The notes beneath the pieces were generated by a model that searched no databases, was not told where the DNA came from, and worked only from the letters and a program-made list of their open reading frames with translations. Source: Synergistaceae bacterium (GTDB taxonomy: Bacteria > Synergistota > Synergistia > Synergistales > Aminobacteriaceae). From it: a DNA stretch of 48,905 nt. The position numbers and the translations under genes were made by a program. Shown one piece after another: positions 1-8,535 of this stretch. Location: assembly GCA_017439345.1 (NCBI GenBank), contig JAFSJJ010000023.1, positions 1 through 48,905 of the forward strand. Direction: 5' to 3'. Every line of letters starts with the position of its first letter. Position 1 is the stretch's first letter.

Positions 1-38
1 ATCCTTTACCCCCAGTTCGAGTCTGGGTGCCGCCTCCA
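1..38 (+). tRNA. 3' part of a tRNA, probably tRNA-Cys (cut by window edge)
   Basis: Only the end of the gene is inside the window. A T arm (CCCAG, loop TTCGAGT, CTGGG) is followed by the 3' acceptor strand TGCCGCC, discriminator T and an encoded CCA. The bases before it look like the 3' side of an anticodon stem and a short variable region. The acceptor strand implies a 5' GGCGGCA, which together with the residual anticodon-stem side resembles bacterial tRNA-Cys. The anticodon itself is outside the window, so the identity is an inference. Confidence 0.75.
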
Positions 39-158
39 TTCAAGTTAATAAAATTAACCGCAATAATCACTAATCACTAAAATTAATCGCTGTGTTATAC
101 TCTGAATTTGAATTTGTAGATTAAATATATTTAAATTCAGGAGGAGAAATTTTCTATC

Positions 159-848
159 ATGTTAGGCTACGGTCTTGACTCTAGTATATTAATACTCATA
201 CCGGCGTTATTATTATCAATGTGGGCTCAGCATAAAGTCAGCTCTACATTCAGCGAGTACAGCAGGATAGCAGCAAGAAGCAATGTTACAGCGGACAGTG
301 TTGCAAGAATGCTCTTAACTCTCTACGGAATGGGAAACATGCCGATTAATCACGTTTCAGGAAATCTCACGGATCACTATAACCCGCAGAATAAGACTCT
401 TAATTTATCAGACAGCGTTTATAACTCTAACAGCATTGCTTCAATTGGAGTAGCAGCTCACGAGGTCGGCCACGCAATACAGCATAATGAAGCCTATACG
501 CCGTTAATATTCAGAAATAGTATTGTCCCTGTCGTTAATCTTGCTTCGAGTGCATCAATGCCCCTTTTCATGATAGGCTTAATTGCGGGAATGATGTCTC
601 TTGTTAATATCGGGATTATATTATTCTCGGCGACTCTTGTATTTCACCTGGTAACGCTTCCCGTTGAGATCGATGCAAGTTCACGCGCTTTAAGACTTCT
701 TGAGCAGACCCGCACGTTAAATAATCAGGAACTCGCAGGAGCCAAGAAAGTATTAACTGCGGCGGCATGGACTTATATAGCAGCGGCCTTGATGAGTTTA
801 TTGCAGCTCGTGAGATTAATAATGCTTCGTAACTCCAGGAGGCGTTAA
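159..848 (+). CDS. Membrane zinc metallopeptidase, YugP family
   Basis: A 229-residue integral membrane protein. An N-terminal hydrophobic segment (about residues 8-25) precedes a soluble stretch. The HEXXH-type zinc site reads AAHEVGHAIQH (about residues 100-110), followed by two hydrophobic segments (about 125-165) and a further one near the C-terminus (about 203-222). This layout and length match the YugP/Zn_peptidase_2 family of putative membrane proteases. The substrate is unknown in the family. The ATG lies about 14 nt after a GGAGGAG ribosome site, and a TATACT -10-like box lies at 96-101. The stop codon is followed after one base by the TTG start of rsmB, so the two are translationally close and probably co-transcribed. 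Confidence 0.85.
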   Translation: MLGYGLDSSILILIPALLLSMWAQHKVSSTFSEYSRIAARSNVTADSVARMLLTLYGMGNMPINHVSGNLTDHYNPQNKTLNLSDSVYNSNSIASIGVAAHEVGHAIQHNEAYTPLIFRNSIVPVVNLASSASMPLFMIGLIAGMMSLVNIGIILFSATLVFHLVTLPVEIDASSRALRLLEQTRTLNNQELAGAKKVLTAAAWTYIAAALMSLLQLVRLIMLRNSRRR

Positions 849-849
849 A

Positions 850-2187
850 TTGCGGGGAATAGAAGCAGCTCTCAAGATATTGACTCAGAATAATATTAAT
901 GAAGGCTCATTTGCCAGCGAGTTACTCAGGAAACTTGCAGATCGTGAAAAAATGAAGGCTCCTGATATATCGTTAGCTTCGTCGTTGATTTATATTTTCA
1001 TGAGACGGCGCGAACTCTGGGAGAAGATTGCAGCAGATTATATTAATGCCCGTGAGAAGCTCCCCCGTGAAGTATATATTGCTCTTATAATGGGAACAGG
1101 AGGAATTCTTGAGCTCAGGAGATTTTCAGAAGGAGTCTTAATCAACGGCATACTTGAGCATATAAAGAAAAATAAAGCATTAACGAAATATTCAGGCTTG
1201 ATTAATGCAGTCCTTCGCAGGATAAATGAAGCAGGCACTGAGAGACTCGAGAGGTTCAGAAAGTCCCCTTCACTTGAGGGCCGTGCAATGTGGGCAGGCG
1301 TTCCCGTCTGGACTCTTCCGGCTTGGTTAAAGTCTTGGCCTAGACCAGAGCTTAACGAGTTATTCGAGTCAATGAATCAGCCTTGTAATTCGTCGTTAAG
1401 AGTCTCACCCGGAAAATCTGAAGAGCTAATCAAGTTATTAGAGTCAGGAGATATTCACTTTCACGAGTCTGATTTGATTTCAGGAGCGTTAAGACTCAAT
1501 GAGACTTATTTCCCGTCCAGCATTCCGGGATTTAAAGAGGGCTTGTGCAGTGTTCAATCAGAAGGCAGCATAATCGCAGCGTCAATCGTGAAAAAATATT
1601 ATAGTGATAAAGGCTTAATCCTCGATATGTGTTCAGGCAGGGGAGTAAAGTCAGGGCAGATCTTGCAGGAGAATATTAACGCAAATATAGAATGCTGGGA
1701 GTTATCAGGCAAGAAATCAAAGAGTGCAGAAAGTGAGCTTTCAAGACTCGGAGTCAGAGATCGTGCAGTCATGAAAACCGGAGACGCATTGAGTCTTAAT
1801 CCCGAGTCAAATCCTGATTTTATAATTCTTGATGCTCCCTGCTCGTGTTCGGGGACTTGGAATCGCAAGCCTGAGTCAAAGTGGCGGCTGAACTGGTCAA
1901 GACTAGATAATTTTGCGTTGACTCAGAAAAAATTATTAGAGCGAGCATTGAGTCTTTGTGATTCAGGTTCATTTGTGTTATATATCACGTGCAGTTTGTT
2001 CAAGCAGGAAAATGAAAATGTCATCGCAGAAGTATTAGCAAGTAATCCTGACTGTGTGGAAATGCCTCTTGACTTCAATTTTTCAGGACATAAAGAATTT
2101 CGCAGGGGAAAGCCCTATGGAATGTATATCCTGCCTGTTAATGCGTGGCTTGACGGTTTTTATTGTTCGTTAATAATGAAAAAGTAA
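850..2187 (+). CDS. rsmB: 16S rRNA m5C methyltransferase RsmB (Sun family)
   Basis: A 445-residue SAM-dependent RNA methyltransferase expected to make 5-methylcytosine in 16S rRNA. The N-terminal third looks like the helical NusB-type RNA-binding domain found in RsmB. The catalytic Rossmann domain contains the SAM site DMCSGRGVKSGQ (in place of the usual DAAPGGKT form), the motif IV DAPCSCSGTW and the motif VI TCSLFKQENE, carrying the two cysteines used by this family. The start is TTG at 850, seven bases after AGGAGG, and no better ATG exists. It lies one base after the metallopeptidase gene. Confident at family level. The exact cytosine modified is inferred from orthology only. Confidence 0.88.
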   Translation: MRGIEAALKILTQNNINEGSFASELLRKLADREKMKAPDISLASSLIYIFMRRRELWEKIAADYINAREKLPREVYIALIMGTGGILELRRFSEGVLINGILEHIKKNKALTKYSGLINAVLRRINEAGTERLERFRKSPSLEGRAMWAGVPVWTLPAWLKSWPRPELNELFESMNQPCNSSLRVSPGKSEELIKLLESGDIHFHESDLISGALRLNETYFPSSIPGFKEGLCSVQSEGSIIAASIVKKYYSDKGLILDMCSGRGVKSGQILQENINANIECWELSGKKSKSAESELSRLGVRDRAVMKTGDALSLNPESNPDFIILDAPCSCSGTWNRKPESKWRLNWSRLDNFALTQKKLLERALSLCDSGSFVLYITCSLFKQENENVIAEVLASNPDCVEMPLDFNFSGHKEFRRGKPYGMYILPVNAWLDGFYCSLIMKK

Positions 2188-2234
2188 ATAATACATACAC
2201 TAAGATTATTAAGAAGGAGGCTTTAATATTTCAA

Positions 2235-3530
2235 ATGGGAAAATTAGTCCGGCTTGTATTGCTGTTCGTAGTTACAGTTATATTTGCGTCAGGAGCTATA
2301 GCGGTCTACACAGTTTTTTTCAGGCCAGAAGTTGAAAGCATAGTCCCTGCTCTTCGTGAGAGAAATTTAACGGAAGCTGTTGCAGAAGCTGAGAGATTAG
2401 GCTTCGTAGTCCAAGTTGAGTCAGTTGCGTCAACTCTGCCAAAAGATAGAGTCTTGGCTCAAAGTCCTGAATCAGGCATGAAGGCCCGCAAAGGTCAGGT
2501 GATAGTCCTTCAGGTCAGCAGCGGCGGTGAACTTCATGAAGTCCCTGATGTCAAGGGGCAGACTCTCGCACAGGCTCAGGCAGCTATAAAGGCTAGGGGA
2601 TTCGCTATGGGCGATGTTGTCAAGATTCGTGAGGCAGGAGTCCAGCCAGGTACGGTCATAGCTCAGAGTCCGGCAGCTCCGGCCAAGATAGCATCAGGAC
2701 GCAAGATAGATTTATTATTGCAGGACGGCGGAAATTCTGAAGGCGTTGTTACTATTCCTGATGTTAATAGAATGACTGAGTCAGAAGCAAGAAATGTTCT
2801 TGAAGCAAGCGGTGTTAAAGTTCAAGCGGTTGATAGAGTCTACAGTCCGTTACTGCCTGAAGGATTAGCCATCGAGACAAGACCGGGTGCAGGAAGTACG
2901 TTAAGAACCGGTCAAGGGGTAATATTAAAACTAGCGACTCAGAGAAGACCTGCGGGCTACATGGATGCTAATTCAGATAATCCAAACGTGAGACGGGTTT
3001 CAAGCCAGAATAATAATAATCAGACTCAGAATCAGAATCAACAGACAAGGGCGCAGACTCCGACTCAGGCTCAGAATCAGAATAATAACCGGCAGCAAAG
3101 ACCTGTAAGCGTTCAAGTTCCCGGTCAAGATGATGTCTTCATAGGCGATGACTACGAGACTCCAGTAGCTAATAATAATACAAGGACTCAGACAAGGGCG
3201 CAGACTCAGACTCAGACTCCGACTCAGAATAATAATCAGACTCCAGCTCCAGCGAGTACCACTGCGGCGAATAATAATGCACCAGCACAGACTCCGGCAG
3301 CGTCATCACCAGGAGGCAATAAGACAGCGAGAATACGCTATATAGTTCCGCCGATTGGGAGGCCTATGGATTTAAGAATCGAACTCACTGACCCTTCAGG
3401 AACAAGAAATGTCATGAGCAGGCAGGTCAAGGGCGGAGAGAGCATTAACACGACTGCGAGCTACTCAAATGAATGTGTTGTAAGCATTTACTTGGGCGGC
3501 CAGTCAGTTTGGCAGGAAAGGCAGAGGTAA
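2235..3530 (+). CDS. Membrane-anchored PASTA-repeat protein without a kinase domain
   Basis: A 431-residue protein: one N-terminal membrane segment (about residues 5-25), then three PASTA repeats (about 32-97, 98-163, 170-236). These are recognisable from VPDV/IPDV starts, Q-SP-x-x-G turns and closing V-x-L-x-V strands. A Gln/Asn/Thr-rich low-complexity stretch of about 120 residues follows, then a compact C-terminal domain of about 65 residues. PASTA domains bind peptidoglycan fragments and usually sit behind Ser/Thr kinases or on penicillin-binding proteins. Here there is neither, so a wall-sensing or septal scaffold role is an inference. I chose ATG 2235 because it opens directly into the membrane helix. 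AGGAGG ends 14 nt upstream, which is a long spacing, so an upstream start is possible. The linker DNA contains CAGACT-type short repeats. Confidence 0.8.
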   Translation: MGKLVRLVLLFVVTVIFASGAIAVYTVFFRPEVESIVPALRERNLTEAVAEAERLGFVVQVESVASTLPKDRVLAQSPESGMKARKGQVIVLQVSSGGELHEVPDVKGQTLAQAQAAIKARGFAMGDVVKIREAGVQPGTVIAQSPAAPAKIASGRKIDLLLQDGGNSEGVVTIPDVNRMTESEARNVLEASGVKVQAVDRVYSPLLPEGLAIETRPGAGSTLRTGQGVILKLATQRRPAGYMDANSDNPNVRRVSSQNNNNQTQNQNQQTRAQTPTQAQNQNNNRQQRPVSVQVPGQDDVFIGDDYETPVANNNTRTQTRAQTQTQTPTQNNNQTPAPASTTAANNNAPAQTPAASSPGGNKTARIRYIVPPIGRPMDLRIELTDPSGTRNVMSRQVKGGESINTTASYSNECVVSIYLGGQSVWQERQR

Positions 3531-3534
3531 TATA

Positions 3535-4224
3535 ATGACATCACGAAAAGTTTTATTAGCACCGTCTTTATTAGCAGCAGATAATTTAAATATCGAACGC
3601 AGCATTGACTCACTGGGCAATAATTACGACTGGCTTCACTTGGACATTATGGACGGACATTTTGTTCATAATCTTTCATTCGGGCCGGACATGGCAAGGG
3701 CATTAAGGGCGAAATATCCTGACATGTTTATTGACGTTCATTTAATGATAGACAGACTTGATATATTATTGCCGCTCTTTATCGAAGCAAAGCCTTCACT
3801 GATTACTATTCATGCAGAGTGCGAGGGGCATTTACTGCACGCTTCGTTAAGCAGAATCAAGAAAGCAGGCATTAAAACGGGAATATCTTTATGTCCTCCG
3901 ACTCCAGTCAGAAATATTGAGTCAGTTATTGATCTCGCTGACTTAGTATTAATCATGTCAGTTACACCGGGATTCGGCGGCCAGAAATTAATAGCGTCGA
4001 GTCTTGATAAGGTTCGCGAACTCGTGAGTCTTCGTGAGGTTCACAAATATAATTACCTGATTGAAATTGACGGGGGCATAAACGACAATACTATAATGGA
4101 TGCTGCCAGGGCAGGCTGTGATGTTTTAGTAGCAGGCAGTGCAGTATTTGACAACGAAAATCCCTGTGAATGGCTTGCAAAATATAAGGAGGCTTTGAAT
4201 AATCTTGACATTTACAGAATATGA
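3535..4224 (+). CDS. rpe: Ribulose-phosphate 3-epimerase
   Basis: A 229-residue TIM-barrel enzyme that interconverts ribulose 5-phosphate and xylulose 5-phosphate in the pentose phosphate pathway. It shows APSLLAAD at the N-terminus, HLDIMDGHFV and DVHLMI (metal-binding His/Asp residues), MSVTPGFGGQ (phosphate loop), EIDGGI and VAGSAVF. Length and motif order are those of the full family. The ATG is four bases after the PASTA gene stop, with an AGAGG ribosome site inside the end of that gene. Its 3' end overlaps the next gene by 20 nt, which points to one operon. The rsmB - PASTA - rpe order resembles the rsmB-stp-prkC-rsgA-rpe order of Firmicutes with the kinase, phosphatase and GTPase missing. 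Confidence 0.95.
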   Translation: MTSRKVLLAPSLLAADNLNIERSIDSLGNNYDWLHLDIMDGHFVHNLSFGPDMARALRAKYPDMFIDVHLMIDRLDILLPLFIEAKPSLITIHAECEGHLLHASLSRIKKAGIKTGISLCPPTPVRNIESVIDLADLVLIMSVTPGFGGQKLIASSLDKVRELVSLREVHKYNYLIEIDGGINDNTIMDAARAGCDVLVAGSAVFDNENPCEWLAKYKEALNNLDIYRI

Positions 4225-5173
4225 TGACAACGCATTAAGAGAACTCGGACAGATAGCAGCAGAACGGCGCGAAAGTATAGGGATGACCCTTGAGACAGTT
4301 TACGACAGGACTAAAATCAGGCTCGAATATCTCAGGGGCATTGAAGAAGGAGATTATACGAATTTCCCTGAAGTTGTGTATATCAAAGGCTTCGTTAGGA
4401 CGTATTTGAAGCTGATCGGTGCAGAAGACCTGCAGGACGACTTCATGAGCCAGTTAAACAAGTTAGAGCCTCCTGATAATTTCCAGATTCAAAGCTCAAG
4501 CTCAAGCTCAAGACATGATAACGAGCCAAGACGAAGGCAGAGTCAGAGTCAAAGAAATATCAGCAGGGTATTAGGCAACGGCTCATCACTTCCAAAAGGC
4601 TTTAAACCTGCGTCACACTTCTGGTTATTTCTCGTGTTGATTCTTGCTCTTGCAGGAACAGGAGTCTACGTCTGGTACGCTGTGAAATATGAAGGCTTGG
4701 ACTTACGCAACATGAAATTTTTCAGTTTTTCAGGCAATAATAATATATTCACTGAGTCAAATGCTTCGTCAAGTGATGTGAACTCAAATACTAATACTGA
4801 ACCTGTGAGCGTCCCTGTCTCTGAAGATTTAGCTGCTAAAGAGAATGAACAGGAAGAAGCTAAATCCGAAGTAAAGCCGTTTATCGAGATTCATGCAGTT
4901 AATGATGTCTGGCTTAGTGTGAGATTCGGCAATGCCCAGCCCGTCTTCAGCAGGACTCTTAAGAAGGGTGATTTTATGCGATGGGACTTGAACGAGAATG
5001 AGCCTGCAAGAGTTGTATTCGGAAGGCCGAGATCTGCTCAAGTGATACTGAACGGCAATGACTTAGGAGTCGTCAATCCTGCGGCAAAGAGAAGCGAGAC
5101 GTATATTTATAACTCGGACGGAACTTTTTCAAGAGTCCAGAGAAAGAATAATAATAAGAATAATAATAATTAA
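4205..5173 (+). CDS. RodZ-like membrane protein with cytoplasmic HTH domain
   Basis: A 322-residue bitopic protein. Residues about 8-75 form the RodZ-type helix-turn-helix (from GQIAAERRESIGMTLE through IKGFVRTYLK), which in RodZ contacts MreB. A Ser/Arg/Gln-rich linker follows. One membrane helix lies at about 138-160 (HFWLFLVLILALAGTG) and an extracytoplasmic C-terminal domain of the DUF4115 type lies at about 222-310. The tail is Asn-rich. RodZ organises cell-wall elongation. The start is TTG 4205, 12 nt after AGGAGG, overlapping rpe by 20 nt. No mreB lies in the window, so the role is by family resemblance. A terminator-like hairpin follows at 5220. Confidence 0.8.
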   Translation: MTFTEYDDNALRELGQIAAERRESIGMTLETVYDRTKIRLEYLRGIEEGDYTNFPEVVYIKGFVRTYLKLIGAEDLQDDFMSQLNKLEPPDNFQIQSSSSSSRHDNEPRRRQSQSQRNISRVLGNGSSLPKGFKPASHFWLFLVLILALAGTGVYVWYAVKYEGLDLRNMKFFSFSGNNNIFTESNASSSDVNSNTNTEPVSVPVSEDLAAKENEQEEAKSEVKPFIEIHAVNDVWLSVRFGNAQPVFSRTLKKGDFMRWDLNENEPARVVFGRPRSAQVILNGNDLGVVNPAAKRSETYIYNSDGTFSRVQRKNNNKNNNN

Positions 5174-5219
5174 TAAAAATAGTGAGTGGTGAATATTTAA
5201 GCTGCTCACTAAAATTCTT

Positions 5220-5250
5220 GCCTCAAAAAGTTTTAGGCGTTATTATTTAT
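5220..5250 (+). terminator. Rho-independent terminator after the rodZ-like gene
   Basis: The stem GCCT(C)AAAA / TTTTAGGC with a 2-nt loop and one bulged C is followed by a T-rich tract (TTATTATTT). An additional weaker hairpin, AGTGAG / CTCACT, lies just upstream at 5181-5210. Together they separate the first operon from lepB. Confidence 0.7.
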
Positions 5251-5335
5251 CAGCAAAAATTTTCAGGATCACACATAAATTAAATATAAAGTTTTAAGTT
5301 CTAAGTTCTAAGTTAAATGGAGGATTTATACATAA

Positions 5336-5881
5336 ATGGCTGAGGCAGCTGTTAAACCCTGGTGGCGCGAGACAATTGAAACGATTGTATGGGCATTTGT
5401 CCTCGCAATGATTATCAGGACATTTATAGTTCAGGCTTTCTGGATTCCAAGCGGCTCTATGATTCCGACTCTAGAAGTAGGCGACAGAGTATTAGTAGCG
5501 AAATTCTGGAACTGGTTCTTCAAGCCCTCAAGAGGTTCACTGTACGTGTTCCAGTATCCTGTTGACAGGGAACGCGATTTCGTGAAGAGAGTTATTGCAG
5601 TTCCCGGCGACGTTGTAGATATTAAAGGCGGTGTAGTGTATATAAACGGTAAAGCTACCGATGAGCCTTATGTCAAGCATCATGACAGGTTCACGTTAAG
5701 ACCGAGCAATATTTTCCCCGAAGTGCCTTTCACTGTACCTGAGAATAAATATTTCATGTTAGGCGATAATAGATCTAACTCACAGGACAGCCGTTACTGG
5801 GGATTTGCTTCACTGGATGACATGAGAGGACCTGTATTTTTACGATATTGGCCGCTGAATCGAATAGGTATCCCGAAATAA
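5336..5881 (+). CDS. lepB: Signal peptidase I
   Basis: A 181-residue type I leader peptidase with one N-terminal membrane helix (about residues 13-34). The catalytic serine is in PSGSMIPTL (Ser41) and the general-base lysine in KRVIAVPGD (Lys84). The conserved GDNRSNSQDSRYWG box is near the C-terminus. It cleaves signal peptides outside the cytoplasmic membrane and would process the exported proteins encoded in this window. Its length fits the short Gram-positive-type enzymes. The start ATG follows a GGAGG site. The leader just upstream contains three tandem copies of TTCTAAG-like sequence (about 5293-5316). It begins a second operon with rbgA and rnhB, as in many bacteria. Confidence 0.95.
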   Translation: MAEAAVKPWWRETIETIVWAFVLAMIIRTFIVQAFWIPSGSMIPTLEVGDRVLVAKFWNWFFKPSRGSLYVFQYPVDRERDFVKRVIAVPGDVVDIKGGVVYINGKATDEPYVKHHDRFTLRPSNIFPEVPFTVPENKYFMLGDNRSNSQDSRYWGFASLDDMRGPVFLRYWPLNRIGIPK

Positions 5882-5888
5882 AAATATC

Positions 5889-6737
5889 ATGCCCCGTTCT
5901 GTCTGGTATCCCGGCCACATGGCTAAAGGGAAAAGAGTAATTCACGAGATAATTTCAAAACTTGATATAGTCGTTGAAGTAAGAGACTCAAGAGCTCCTG
6001 CTTCAACTTCTTCGCCTTTGATTAAGAGTATAGCGAAAATAAAGCCCGTTATTCATGTCTTGTCGCATAAAGATTTGGCTGACAGCGAGAAATTAAATTT
6101 ATGGCTGAAAGAGTTAAAATTCACGTATCCTGCTGACTTGAGAAATAAAAGCGGTATATCGTTAATACGTGCTGCATTAATGAAATTCAGGCCGGAACAT
6201 AGAGAATTAAGACTCGCTGTAGTAGGAATTCCCAATGTAGGGAAGTCGTTATTGCTTAATGCGTTAATTAATAAATCAAGTGCTGTAGTCGGAAATCTGC
6301 CAGGCGTTACTAAGTCAGTGAGCTTTTACAGGAATTCAGGAATGTTAATCGTTGACTCCCCCGGAATCCTTGATCCTCATGCAGAGAAAGGCGCGCATTT
6401 AGTCTTGTCGTGGCTCGGCTGTGCAAAGGCTGAAGTCGTCGGAGGCTTCGAGAACGCTGCGTTAATGCTGATAAAGTTCTTGACTCTCAAGAAATTATAT
6501 GAATTATTACCGGTTGAGTATATTAATGATGAACTGCCTGAATTGACTCTTGAACGAATAGGAAAGAAGACAGGCTGCTTAATATCAGGCGGCAGAGTCA
6601 ATACAGAACTTGCAGGACGTAAATTTATCGAAGCATTCTCATCCGGAAGATTAGGCCCGGTGTGTCTTGAATTACCAGGTGAAGAAGCTGCAATAAAATT
6701 CGGTGAACATGAGGAAGCAATTGACGTTGTTCAATGA
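5889..6737 (+). CDS. rbgA: Ribosome biogenesis GTPase RbgA/YlqF, with unusual G4 motif
   Basis: A 282-residue circularly permuted GTPase that in Bacillus helps late assembly of the 50S subunit. The N-terminal WYPGHMAKG signature is intact. The permuted order is visible: G4 region near residues 57-62, G1 as GIPNVGKS (about 113-120) and G3 as DSPG. A C-terminal helical RNA-binding domain follows. The oddity is that the G4 motif, normally NKxD, reads SHKD (residues 59-62), so the guanine-contacting Asn is lost while Asp62 remains. It starts seven bases after lepB and overlaps rnhB by 35 nt. Family assignment is secure. The effect on nucleotide specificity is unknown. Confidence 0.92.
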   Translation: MPRSVWYPGHMAKGKRVIHEIISKLDIVVEVRDSRAPASTSSPLIKSIAKIKPVIHVLSHKDLADSEKLNLWLKELKFTYPADLRNKSGISLIRAALMKFRPEHRELRLAVVGIPNVGKSLLLNALINKSSAVVGNLPGVTKSVSFYRNSGMLIVDSPGILDPHAEKGAHLVLSWLGCAKAEVVGGFENAALMLIKFLTLKKLYELLPVEYINDELPELTLERIGKKTGCLISGGRVNTELAGRKFIEAFSSGRLGPVCLELPGEEAAIKFGEHEEAIDVVQ

Positions 6738-7395
6738 TTTGATTCTGAATACCAGAGCAGATATTAACGAAGCTAGAGAATGTCTCATGGAACTCAAGGC
6801 TCAAGGCATAGTCATAGGCACAGACGAAGCAGGCAGGGGAGCATTGGCAGGACCTGTAGTAGCAGCAGCAGTGTATTTGACTCAGGAGCAGGAAGACGAA
6901 TTATTGACTCATAAATTGCGAGACTCTAAAAGATTGACTCAGAATTCCCGCGAAAAAATTTTTGCCTTCATGAACGAAATCGGCGTAAAGTGGTCAGCTT
7001 ATCCGGCAGGCATTGACTTAATCGAGCGTAAAAATGTATTGAGAGCGTCATTATTTGCAATGGGTAAGAGCGTTATGAATCTCGTTAAGAAAATAGCCAG
7101 GCCTCCCGAGTGCGTTATAGTTGACGGCAATGAAAGAATAGATAATTTACTCTTCCAGCAATGGACGTTAATTAAAGCTGATGATCTAATCCCCGTAGTA
7201 TCTGCTGCTTCGATAGTCGCTAAAGTCATTCGAGACAGGTTAATGCAAAATTTTGATGAGAAATACCCCGGATATAATTTCACTAGAAATAAAGGCTATC
7301 CGACACAACAGCATATTGACATAATAAAGATTCGAGGAATTTGCGATATACACAGAGAGTCTTTCTGCCGAAAATTTTTATTGAACAGGAGATGA
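6703..7395 (+). CDS. rnhB: Ribonuclease HII
   Basis: A 230-residue endonuclease that cuts RNA in RNA-DNA hybrids and removes single ribonucleotides from DNA. The catalytic signature GTDEAGRGALAGPV supplies the first Asp and Glu, IVDGN the next Asp, and ASIVAKVIRDRLM follows as in the family. Start options are GTG 6703 and ATG 6709. Both lie inside rbgA, and neither has a strong ribosome site, which suggests translational coupling to rbgA. The rbgA-rnhB order is widely conserved and continues here with ylqG- and ylqH-like genes as in Bacillus subtilis. Confidence 0.94.
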   Translation: MNMRKQLTLFNDLILNTRADINEARECLMELKAQGIVIGTDEAGRGALAGPVVAAAVYLTQEQEDELLTHKLRDSKRLTQNSREKIFAFMNEIGVKWSAYPAGIDLIERKNVLRASLFAMGKSVMNLVKKIARPPECVIVDGNERIDNLLFQQWTLIKADDLIPVVSAASIVAKVIRDRLMQNFDEKYPGYNFTRNKGYPTQQHIDIIKIRGICDIHRESFCRKFLLNRR

Positions 7396-7401
7396 TAAAG
7401 A

Positions 7402-8517
7402 ATGCCGGCCATAAATAATTTGAACGTTCAGATAGATCAAGGCTACGCACAGCAGACTCAGCAGAATATTAATACACGTGGCGGTCAGGTAATCTCACAG
7501 CCTCAAGTTACCCAGCCCGGATTATCAACACGATTTGCAGGAATAAGAACCGGTATGGTAGTCGAAGGCAGCGTGTTAGCTCAGAACAATGACGGAACTT
7601 ATTTAGTGCGCGTTGACGTTAATGGAACTGCACAGGAGTTAAGAGCAAGAGCTACGATTTCATTAATTCCCGGTGAACACTTCAGGGCAGTATGGGATGC
7701 TTCAGGGCCTGACGGTGTGCCTGTGTTGAGGCTTTCGCAGGGTGAGTTGTCCTTCTTGTCGCAAATTCCGGCTAGAGACAGAGAACTTGCAACAGCTTTA
7801 TTAGCCCGCGGACTCCCGTTATCAAGTGAAGTATTAAGCGCGATAAAAGATGCATGGCGTAAATCCGGTTCACCTGAAGAGCAGCTTTCTTCGTTTATAG
7901 AACTATGGGCCCGCGATGTGCCTATGACTCAGGAGAACGCGTTGTTATTATCTCAGTATGCAGCAATGAACGGCAGTGAAGCAACTCAAATGTGGGAGAA
8001 GATCCGCAAAGAATTAAAATCCCGGACATCAAAAGGCTCTGACCCTGTGAAGGCTCTTAAAGACATGAAAGACGGCAGTGATGACATTGCTAAATTTTTA
8101 CAGGCTCAGTCAATCTTAATGAAATCACCTAGACCTGAAGTGAATCCTGCTTTATTAGCTGCACCGTTCTGGCCTCTGGTTGAGAATACTTCGCAGAATA
8201 TGACAGCAAAAGTTTTTGTTGGACGTTCGGCTTCTGACTCAGACGGTCAAAGATACTGGCAGGTAGGCTTCGGGATAACAGGCTCAACGCTGGGGGAAGT
8301 CGGGGGCTTAGTCGAAAGCGACGGCAAGAGCTGTAATTTGACTCTTAATGCAGAGAAGGCTTCAACGTGCAAATTAATCGAACGAAGACGCAGGGAATTA
8401 CGCAAAGAGCTTCAGGGAGTCGAGATACCTGTTACGTTTATAGGCATTTCCCAGAGGGCAGCAGAGACTGAACGCGATATGTTATTAGCAGGACGCGGAC
8501 TCGATATTACGGTGTAA
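7402..8517 (+). CDS. FliK-like protein (YlqG type)
   Basis: A 371-residue soluble protein without signal peptide. A Gln/Asn-rich start (residues 1-35) is followed by a beta-rich segment (about 45-110), then a helical middle (about 120-245) and a C-terminal region of about 120 residues that looks like the FliK C-terminal (Flg_hook) fold, ending in an Arg-rich segment and LLAGRGLDITV. In B. subtilis the gene after rnhB, ylqG, encodes a FliK paralogue, and its neighbour ylqH encodes a FlhB C-terminal paralogue. The same order here is the main support. FliK measures flagellar hook length and FlhB is its export switch, so a role linked to secretion is plausible but unproven. Confidence 0.6.
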   Translation: MPAINNLNVQIDQGYAQQTQQNINTRGGQVISQPQVTQPGLSTRFAGIRTGMVVEGSVLAQNNDGTYLVRVDVNGTAQELRARATISLIPGEHFRAVWDASGPDGVPVLRLSQGELSFLSQIPARDRELATALLARGLPLSSEVLSAIKDAWRKSGSPEEQLSSFIELWARDVPMTQENALLLSQYAAMNGSEATQMWEKIRKELKSRTSKGSDPVKALKDMKDGSDDIAKFLQAQSILMKSPRPEVNPALLAAPFWPLVENTSQNMTAKVFVGRSASDSDGQRYWQVGFGITGSTLGEVGGLVESDGKSCNLTLNAEKASTCKLIERRRRELRKELQGVEIPVTFIGISQRAAETERDMLLAGRGLDITV

Positions 8518-8535
8518 AGATTAGGAGAAATCATC

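Noticed and set aside
5253-5267. CodY operator upstream of lepB
   Set aside because: AATTTTCAG matches the first nine consensus positions, but the second arm is mostly mismatched.
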